A stretch of 64,000 bases of DNA from Dastarcus helophoroides (Eukaryota; Arthropoda; Insecta; Coleoptera; Bothrideridae). Positions 55,950-64,000 of the stretch are shown here, piece by piece. Positions within the stretch are counted from its first letter, which is position 1. Every line of letters begins with the position of its first letter. The notes beneath the pieces were generated by a model. The model had not been told where the DNA came from, did not search any database, and saw only the letters and a program-made list of their open reading frames with translations. A program made the translations under genes and the position numbers. The DNA lies in the NCBI GenBank assembly GCA_028583605.1, contig CM053327.1, forward strand, positions 28,011,629 to 28,075,628, in the 5' to 3' direction.

Positions 55950-58900
55950 TAAGCTTCAATCGAAAAAAATTTAATAAAAAAATTCCACTTTTTATCAAAA
56001 TTTCTAGCTTTAAGAAAATTTTGTTTTAGGTTTTCGACTTTTTTTATTTTTTTTTCTACAAACAAGTCGAAATTTTCAAAGAAAAGCAAGGTTTTTAATG
56101 AAGTCCAATTTTTGAGTCAAAAATAAAAATTTCCAAATAAAAACCAAAACAGAATTCTTAAAATTCGATCCACTTTCGAACTTTGGAATATTTGAGAAGT
56201 TATCAAATTTTTAGTAAAAAACTTTAATACTCACTACTAGAAATTAGAAACTTTCATTAAAATTCCATGTTTAAATTTGAAAAGTGCATACTTTTTTAAT
56301 TTCAAATTTTCTTAGAAATCTGGAATCTTTCCTAAAATGTTGTATTAAACCAAATTTTAATATTATAAATTCTAGTTTTTTTTTGAAATTTGAACTGCTT
56401 TCTCCAAACTTGGAGTTTAATCTCAAAACTTTATTGAAAAATCGAATACTTTTTAATATACATTTGAAATTAAAGTTGAAATTTAAAAAACAATTGACTT
56501 TAACTTTTAAGTGTTTTTCTCCAATGAACGTCTATAATTTTAAAGAGTCTACTTTGTTTCAAAATTTTAATCTACAAACGTACTCTTGGTTTCAAAAAAC
56601 TTTGTTACAAAATTCGAATTTATGAAAAAACCACTTTTTTTGGAAATCATCGAATATTTCAACTTTTTACGAAAATGTCGATATTTTTAAAAATTCTGAT
56701 ATTTTCTCTAAATTCGTGTGTTTTTCAAAAGCTCGACTGTTCCGATAATTTGGATTTTTTTAAAATTTCGTTATTTAAAAAATTTCAAATCCTTTTGAAA
56801 ATTTTGACTTTTCAAAATGTTGACTATTTCTGAAAATTAATGAACTCCAAAAATTTTCGAAATTCAATACTTTCTCAAAACTTCGCTTATTTTGAAAATT
56901 CCGATTTTTTAATGTTTGGCATTTTTACAAATTCTACTCTTATTTTTTAAAAGGTTCGAGTTTGTTCAAAATTTTTACTTGCTTTGGAAATCTTAAATTT
57001 GAAAAATAAAATTATTTTTTTCTGAAAATTTTAACATTTTTCAGAATTTTGAATTTTAATTTCTTTAATATGGTAATTTTTTTCAAAATTTTGATTTTTA
57101 AAAATGTTGACGCTTTTAGAATTCCTAAATTTGTAATTTTTTGAACCTAACGCTTTTTGATAAACTTCCGAATTATTTTTTGAACGTTTCACTGTTTTTT
57201 TTAAATTTCTATTATTTTTCTTTGAAAATTTTGACTTTATTTCAAAATTTCATCTTCTTTGATTTACACTTTTTCAAATCGCAACATTTTATCAAAATTT
57301 AACTGTTTGAAATTTTTGACCATTTCTCGAAATTTCGTTTTTTTGAAAATCATGACTTCTGGATTACATTTTTTTAAATTAAATTGAAATGAATTTTGAA
57401 AAATTTTGGCTCTTCTTAAAATTTTATATTTTAATAAAAAAATTTGCATTTTCTTTCTTCTTTCTTAAAATATTTCAATTTTCTTGAAAATTTCGACATT
57501 ATCCAAAGTTTCAACTTTTTTTTTTGAACACTTCGTAATTTTTCAATATTAGACATTATTTTAAAATTCTGTTCTTTTTGAAATTTTGACTAATTTTTAA
57601 AATTATGAATAACTAATTTTCAAATTAAATTTTTTAATTCTCTTTTAAAATGTCTTGAAAAAAAATTGCACTTTGGAGATATCGACTTCACCGTTTTGAA
57701 AATCTGAAATTAGAAAATTTTGACTTTTATTAAAATGTCGATATTTTTCTAAATTTCGACCATTTAATTTTAATTCAAGGTTTATTTGTTAAAATTTTAA
57801 CTTTTTCGCTAAATCTAAATTTTTTGAAAAATTCGTATTTTCAAAAATTTCGAATTCTTTTGACAAAATTTTCAAAATTCGATATTTTCTCAAAACTTTA
57901 CTTTTTTTAAAAAATCCCGATTTTTTTAAAGCTTTTTACAAAATTTTGTCTGACAATTTTTGAAAGAATTTTACCAAAATTTCGACTTTTTAAAAAAGTG
58001 AAATTTTTTCAAAATTTTGATTTTTCATGAAAATTCTAACGTCTTTCAATATTTAGTCTTTTTTAAATTTTCATGAAATTTTAATTGCTTTTTCAAAATT
58101 TTGGCTTTATTAAAAATTTCGATATTTTTCAAACTGATTTATTTTTCAAATTTTTAAAGTTTTGCATTAAACCAAATTTTATTTTTATAAATTTAAGTTT
58201 TTTCCCGAAATTGGAATTTTTTCTTTAAATTCGTAATTTAACTTTGAATTTTTATCGAAAATTCGAGCATATTTTATAAATATTTGAATTTAAAGTGGAA
58301 ATTCTTAAAATTTTGAATTTCACTTTTCAATGTTGATGTTTTTTTCAATATTGAATTGTAATCTCGAAATGTCTAGATTTTTTGAGATTTTTAACCTTCA
58401 AAAGTAATCTTCGGTCCAAGAAACGAGGTGGATTTTTAAGTTTTAAGCCAAATTTGGATCAAATAAATAAAATCAAATATAGGTTAATTTAGAATTCGAA
58501 AGGAAAAATGATTGTCATTTCACAGCAAATAATTAATGAAATTAGGCCTAGAAAGCCCATCAATAAAAAAAAAGTTTTAGAATCTTCGAGTTTAAAGGCG
58601 AAATTTTGAGTGCCTTCTCGAGACATCAACTCGAAATAGCAACTTTTTGTTAAAATTCCAAGATAAAAGTTACCTTTTCGACATTGATCCAGTTGATTTG
58701 ATTCAGTTTCAAAATTTCTGATAATGCTTTTTCGAATTTTGATTTTAACATAGAAATTTCTATGAAAAATTCGAAATTTTGGTTACTAGCAATTAAATTA
58801 CCGAACCCACTCTACTGTGTGCCTAATACAATAATAGAGGTCAACCTCGAAATTTTCACTTTTTTCTCGAAATTTCAAGATAAAAGTCGAAGTGTCGAGT

Positions 58901-59160
58901 TTATCTGTAGCCGAAATTTTGATACTAAAGTCAAAATTTCGACTTTAATCTCGAAATTTCCAAAAAAAAAGTCGAAATTTCAAGATTAAAGAGAAAATTT
59001 CAATAGAGAGGTCGAATTTTCGAGAAAAAAGTCGAAATTTCAAGATTAAAGTCAAAAATTTGAGACTAAAGTCGAAATTTCAATTGTAATCTCGGACTTT
59101 CGAAAAAAAAGTCGAAATGTTAACGTTAAACTAGAAATTTATAAAAAAAATCTTCTTAAA
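55950..59160. repeat. AAATTTCGA-type array, T-oriented then A-oriented
   Basis: 56000-58400 is made of words like TGAAAATTTCGACTTTTT. 58860-59130 switches to AAAGTCGAAATTTCAAGATTA words and is the least degenerate stretch of this family in the window. There the core GTCGAAATTTC recurs every 20-40 bp. No coding frame is credible. Confidence 0.7.
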
Positions 59161-59353
59161 CTGATGTTCTTTCTCATCTTAGTAATTTTGACTTTTTAAA
59201 CTCGCAACTAAATGCAAGAAGAATGCAACCTAGACCACAAATTCCTCCCTTTAGGCGTGTATAGTGAATCATAGGTAGCTGAACTACCAATAGTTGAAAC
59301 ACTGCCACTTAGCGAAGCGGTTGCTCTCTAGGAAAAATTTCCCAGAAATCAAG

Positions 59354-59653
59354 GATTCTAATGCACAGACCAATAGGTTTGAACATTTATTAGATTCGAA
59401 GTTTGGAAACCAAAGACCGGTTTCGATCTTGTTATATCTCGTCAGTTTGGTATATCCAACTCGAATGCAACAAATGTTCCAAGTAAGTACTTCAGAATTC
59501 ACGGATGTCAAGCGTGTGACTCTTAGTACTACCACCTATTGGCCCATAAAGAAACTATGGTCATCGCCAACAATGTCGTATGCAAGAAGGTCTTTGGTTT
59601 CCAAACTTCGAATCTAATAAATGTTCAAACCTATTGGTCTGTGCATTAGAATC
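59354..59653. repeat. Perfect 65-bp inverted repeat around a hammerhead locus
   Basis: The arms 59354-59418 and 59589-59653 are exact reverse complements over 65 bp, separated by 170 bp. The outer ends carry GATTCTAATGCACAGACC. Perfect identity against a background of decay implies a recent origin or ongoing conversion. The left arm includes the 3' strand of the hammerhead stem I. Confidence 0.9.
59409..59451 (-). ncRNA. Complete minimal hammerhead ribozyme (type I)
   Basis: On the minus strand: stem I ACCAAA with UUUGGU (6 bp), core CUGACGA, stem II GAUAU-AACA-AGAUC (five pairs with one A-G mismatch), GAAA, the palindromic short stem III ACCGGU, and C as cleavage nucleotide (GUC). All invariant core positions are intact. 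It is homologous to 28265-28310, from which stem I differs at two pairs, both compensated. Flanking PLE coding sequence is not seen. Confidence 0.8.
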
Positions 59654-59799
59654 GCAATTAAATATTTAAAAAACATCGGAAAATCATCGATGTATCGTTA
59701 CCGAATGTCGATGTTTCAGACATCGATGTTTTATTAAAATAATATCGATGTTTAAAGAATGAAGCTTTTTTGAATTATGTTGCATCCCTACATACTGAG

Positions 59800-60095
59800 A
59801 AGCTGCTACATATCACGAATGTAGAGGTCCTGAACAGGACGAAGAAGGATAAAGAAATTATAAATATGGTGAAGATTCGAAAGCTTATTTTGGCCATGTC
59901 ATGAAACATCCAGGGGTATATGACATGTTGCATTTGATCAGCAGGGAAAACCTGATGGAAGGCGTGGACCTGGTAGACGAAGAACATCCTGGCTTAGAAA
60001 CCTAAGACAATGGTTCGGACAGACAACAAGTCAGAAGAGCTGTAAATAAAATAATGATAATTGTTAGGATAACAATCGCTAAACAAATTGCTGGT
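59800..60095 (+). pseudogene. Decayed LINE RT C-terminus
   Basis: Across frames the plus strand gives a YFGHVM-like segment (GHVMKHPGVYDMLHL), then GKPDGRRGPGRRRTSWLRNL with RQWFGQTTS, then VNKIMIIVRITIAKQ. This is the typical C-terminus of a widespread arthropod non-LTR element (GRRGPGRRR.SWL.NLR.W). Upstream RT is absent. Confidence 0.8.
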
Positions 60096-60170
60096 AAACC
60101 CGCCGAAGATGCGAAATCTGGTCCGGTGTTAGCAAATATTTATCGAAACATTGTGGAATTTTTAATATCT

Positions 60171-60286
60171 AAAAAATTGAAATACAAATCTTGTCCCCTG
60201 AAACCAAGAAAGTCTTCCTTGGTTTCAGGGGATCAGATTTGTATTTCAATTTTTGAATTTAACCAAGGACCAGTCCGTTGTACCAA
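60171..60286. mobile_element. PLE family A tail, foldback remnant
   Basis: The left arm AAAAAATTGAAATACAAATC through CCCTGAAACCAAG is followed at once by the reverse complement (CTTGGTTTCAGGGG to GTATTTCAATTTTT), then by the outer flank AACCAAGGACCAGTCCGTTG. The hammerhead-like centre has been lost, leaving a hairpin of about 40 bp per arm. Confidence 0.7.
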
Positions 60287-60309
60287 AATCTGTTGCTTTT
60301 TAATCGTTA

Positions 60310-62300
60310 ATAAAGTTTAACAGTTATAAAAAAAAATGATGGCTAACATCCGTTAAACGGATACAGCACACCCAGAAGAGAAGAAGTTACGCAGAAATTT
60401 GAAGGTTAATTTTTGGTTGGAGAATATTGGAAAATGTAATTTGTAGAAAGAAATAATCCTGCTTGGCGTGAAATCGAAGTACGATCTCCAGCGTGACAGT
60501 TGTTAATGACCCAATGCAACATATCTTTTTTAAATTACACGCATTAAAAAATAACCTTAAACAGTGCCAAGAAAATCTTAATGAATCACGTCAAAATCGA
60601 TTTATGCATGTCTGAGTTATTTTTGGATAAAAGCTAATTATGTTTTTACAATTTATACATACATGGAATGTTGTTTCATTTTTGGGCTGATTAAAGAAAC
60701 CAAAAATGTTGAGTTGAATGCAATTATTTTCATATTAGTTTCTATTTATGATAATACAAATAATTGTCTGAGAAAATAACACATAAGTTGTTACTTGTCA
60801 ATTAGGCATTGTCACTCTGCCTTATCAACTGTATTTAGTGATTGGGTGTGGTCTTAACGTGATACGCGTCCGCTGACCTATGAAATCGTAAATAATTTCC
60901 ATTAAGAGAGTTTGTTGGGAATCAGGAGCGCCTTATTAGGGGAGGTTTATGTTTATAAGTAGTTTTAACAAGTCGAATAAAAAATGTTTTCGATTATCTG
61001 TCTATATTAACACTTTAGAACATTTAGTTAAAATTAATTACTTAACTGTGATGAATTTGCTTTGCTCGCATGTAAACGAATGCCAAAACGTTGGAAGAAA
61101 AAAAATTTGTTAATATCGCTCTTAATTGTGGCTTGACGAGCATAATGAAAAGCAAGATCAAAAGAAACATTTTCATAATGTGCATGTAAGGCGATAATCA
61201 AAAGAATTACTACTACAGCAAGATAAAAATACTTGATTTTTCAGAGCGGACGTTCTCGAGGGAAAATCACCCAGAGGTGTCAGTAAGTGGACTCGACTCT
61301 CTCCGCTGATACATTTTCCTTTCCTTCGTTAAAATCACGTCTTTCTCCCTTTGAAATCGCCTCTGATTGGCGAATCAATACCGGCCGTGTGCTCGACGAG
61401 GCTCCCCTTTGGATTTTTTAATATAAAATTGGCGATGGGATCAATTCCATTAGGTGGAATACCGAATCGTTTAATATTTAGATAATGCAGCGCTCGTTCG
61501 GGAATTTCATTAGTTTTCTTCAGCGTTTACGTGTTCTTTATAGAAGATAGAGCAAGTCAATTACGTTCCGAGTAAAGTGGATCTGTTAAACAACGTCAGG
61601 GAGCGAATAACGAATTTATGCGCTCCATGAGTGAAATTTTTACATATATGGGGAAGTGAAGATGAAATTGTATGAATCAATCTTTACTAAAAAAAAAATC
61701 GAAAAGAACTCAGTTCTCATGACAACTTTGACAAAAGTTCTATAAATTAATAAGTTGTATAAAATCGACATAACAACTTTTTTTGTGTTAAGCTAGAAGT
61801 CAATGCTTTTGAAAAAACATTTATGGTCGTCTACAGACTTTTAATTGGGTGGACTGTAAAGGTTCAATTTTATTAATATCTGAAAAACGGAAATTATTCG
61901 CATTGACATATTAGCCAATTAAAGCAATGAAACAGACACTTACCTTGTTCAACTGGTTAACTTGTCGGAGAACGCTCTGGTGGCCTTGTTCCTTCCGTTG
62001 TTGTTTACTCAATAAAAACCTGGAAAATCAAAGTAAGAAAATAGAAAAATACTCGGGGCGATTTTGCGAGGAAACGGGAAAAGACTCTACTGACGAGTCT
62101 GAAAAAATTTGACCTATTATCTATTTGGGTACTTCTGTGTCCCATGTCATCAAGCAAGATGTGCAAGACTAAGTCAATTTATCTTTTTAATCTAACTTGT
62201 TTGTCAAATGAAGCATATTTTAACAACCAAATTGAAATCCGCAATATGTAGAAATAATAATAATAAGGAAATAACTGAACTTGATTTAATGTTGGGTTAA
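60310..62300. other. Intergenic, with a long non-repetitive island at 60840-61640
   Basis: No gene recognised. The island is less AT-rich than its surroundings, with GC-richer patches such as around 61370-61430. 61927-62112 is a 61-codon open frame without recognised features. Confidence 0.4.
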
Positions 62301-63012
62301 CAAACGTACTCATGGACGGTAAAATCCTTCCGATGGGATCTAATCTAATCTGTCTATCCTAGGACTGAAGGCGAGCACTAACTTCTCTTGGGACGGTCAT
62401 GTGGGCGCCATTGCCATGTCACCCTCTCAGAAGCTGGGCTTTCTTTTTAGAGCTAAAAAGTACATCATATCTCATCAGCTACTCACTCTATTCAAAGCTC
62501 AAATTAGGCCAATACTACTGTTCTCATGTTCTCATGTTTGGAGTTCAGCCTCAAAGCACTCTTTAGCTCATTTGGATTCAATTCAAAGAAGAGCGATTCG
62601 CCTAGTTGATGACGAGAGTTTGACGGATTCTCTTGAACCGCTAGAGCACAGGCGGATGGTTGCTGACTTGTCTTTTTTCTACAAGTACTATCACGGGAGA
62701 TGCTCGCAGGAACTAATTGGATTAATCCCCCAAGGGCAAGATTTTTGAGGCATACAAGACAGTCCGAGACAGCAAATTCCTGTGCGATCCAGCTTAGCAC
62801 AGTGAGGACTTCTGTCTACGGAGACTCCTTTTTCTATAGAACTTCCAAGCTATGGATCTCGTTACCGAAAGGAATTTTCCCCAAAATTTACAACTTATCC
62901 TTGTTTAAGAAGGCGGTTCATCGCCATCTATTCTTGTTTCCGCATCCTACTCTCAGTGCTTTGAAGGCATAATGGGGTTGCCCTTTACGAGTGGATTAAA
63001 TTTAAAAAAAAA
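62300..63012 (+). pseudogene. LINE B copy 4, RT C-terminal part
   Basis: The plus strand gives SQKLGFLFRAKKYIISHQLL, CSHVWSSASKHSLAHLDSIQ, RRAIRLVDDESLTDSLEPLE, and after one frameshift near 62735 INPPRARFLRHTRQSETANS up to FPHPTLSALKA and a stop. A short duplication (TGTTCTCATGTTCTCATG) also marks the decay. The 3' end is ACGAGTGGATTAAATTT plus an A tract. It is truncated just upstream of LGLKASTNFSWD-like text at about 62310. Confidence 0.85.
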
Positions 63013-64000
63013 TAGATATTAACAGTTTTTTAAGTGAAAACTTCCTTTGGCACATAACATACTCTTTTTTAATAGAATTTCCCACAAGCTGTATAATTGA
63101 ATTTAGAAAAAGTACCGCCAGTGTTGTATTAAATAAAACATTCCGTTCATAAACTTGAGCAGTAAAGCACCAAATCGCCCAAATGCAAATTATTTTTAAT
63201 TACGCTCTCTACGAGCAATTTGAGGTAAAGGTCCATAAATCTGGCACCATCAAATCTCCCCCTCAGCGCAATATATTAATCTAATTCATAAAAGTTGCTG
63301 CTAAAAGGCAAATTTAGGAGTTAGTGCCTTCTGGGCGGCGGATTAATGTCCATTATCGATCCAGATGTGAAATGTCGCGTCAAAACGACGGCGAAATTAT
63401 AGACTGTTCGGTTAGATGGCTATTGCCAGAGACCGTCCGGATATTGCACTTCCTACAAACGGTTAATTAACGAGTCCAGACCAAGTAGACTGGCGTTCGT
63501 TCCTTGAAGACCGACAAGTAAAACCAACAGTGAATTAACGCAACTGGACAGAGTTTATTACAGTAAAATGTCTGGAGTGGAAGACTGCAACTTTATTAAC
63601 AAATCTTGACTTGATAAATCAGTGAAGCTGTAATTTGTAATATTTTAAAAGTAACAATTAATACGTTTTATAAATTATAAATAACCTTCATGATTCATAT
63701 TTAATTATAAGTTGCAAAACCAAATACAGACTTCGCTGGTTTTTTTACCAACGTCATTAAAATTCAGAGATCATCTTCAAGGTTCTGAAATGAAAAAGTT
63801 ACATCTTACAAAAATGTGTGAAAGCCAGAACCAGAACAGCATATTTTGATCAAAGCAGTTGTACGAACTAATGTTACACATTTGTCGTTTGTAGCCCTAC
63901 GAATTAGAGGGCCCAACAAAGTTTTCCCTTACATCAGCGTGGTCAATGTTTCCCTAACTGTCATATCGTATAGGAAACCATCCCCAGAAACTCAACCGAA
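63013..64000. other. Intergenic, with an island at 63130-63540
   Basis: No gene, RNA or repeat recognised. The island is non-repetitive and more balanced in composition than its flanks. Confidence 0.4.

Overview
The window looks like nuclear DNA of an arthropod, most likely an insect. The evidence is a spliced eukaryotic gene, several insect-style non-LTR retrotransposons, Penelope-like, hAT and gypsy-type elements, and very AT-rich repetitive intergenic DNA. A beetle would fit, but nothing in the sequence fixes the order. No prokaryotic operons, rRNA, tRNA or CRISPR were recognised.

There is one good host gene, at the left edge. It has two coding exons (929-1726 and 2058-3155, + strand) joined by a phase-0 GT-AG intron. 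They encode a 631-residue Ser/Thr-rich protein that I do not recognise, followed by an AATAAA. A 240-bp piece of this gene (intron end plus the start of exon 2) sits again at 5212-5451, between two copies of a tandem repeat.

The rest is layered mobile and tandem DNA. 4.4-11.6 kb is a T-oriented quasi-repetitive array (words like GAAAATTTCGACTTTTT), broken at 8648-9138 by a 5'-truncated Penelope-like element (PLE) that carries a GIY-YIG endonuclease fragment and a target duplication. 14.2-15.7 kb holds decayed reverse transcriptase pieces. 17.4-21.95 kb is an A-oriented array of about 1.33-kb units. 22.3-26.4 kb is a decayed minus-strand LINE (A) hit by a solo LTR with an ATAT duplication and by a second small insertion. 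28-37 kb carries four decayed copies of LINE B, with a fifth at 62.3-63.0 kb. 38.7-46.2 kb is a tandem array of about 0.88-kb units, each containing a PLE tail, interrupted by a 3.85-kb non-coding hAT element with a perfect 8-bp duplication. A second copy of this hAT (49886-54801), also with a perfect 8-bp duplication, carries two nested insertions. One of these is a palindromic element with a complete hammerhead ribozyme. 55.4-60.3 kb holds more RTE/LINE debris, another AAATTTCGA array and a second complete hammerhead.

Between the repeats lie islands of more balanced, non-repetitive sequence (about 12.9-13.6, 16.2-17.1, 26.9-27.5, 30.5-31.1, 35.6-36.0, 37.3-37.7, 49.5-49.9, 60.8-61.6 and 63.1-63.5 kb). 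They show no convincing coding signal and could be conserved non-coding DNA. The most notable system is a set of hammerhead ribozymes in Penelope-like or retrozyme-like repeats. Two have complete cores, and two related copies show compensatory changes in stem I. They occur together with large non-coding hAT elements whose interior switches strand composition half way.
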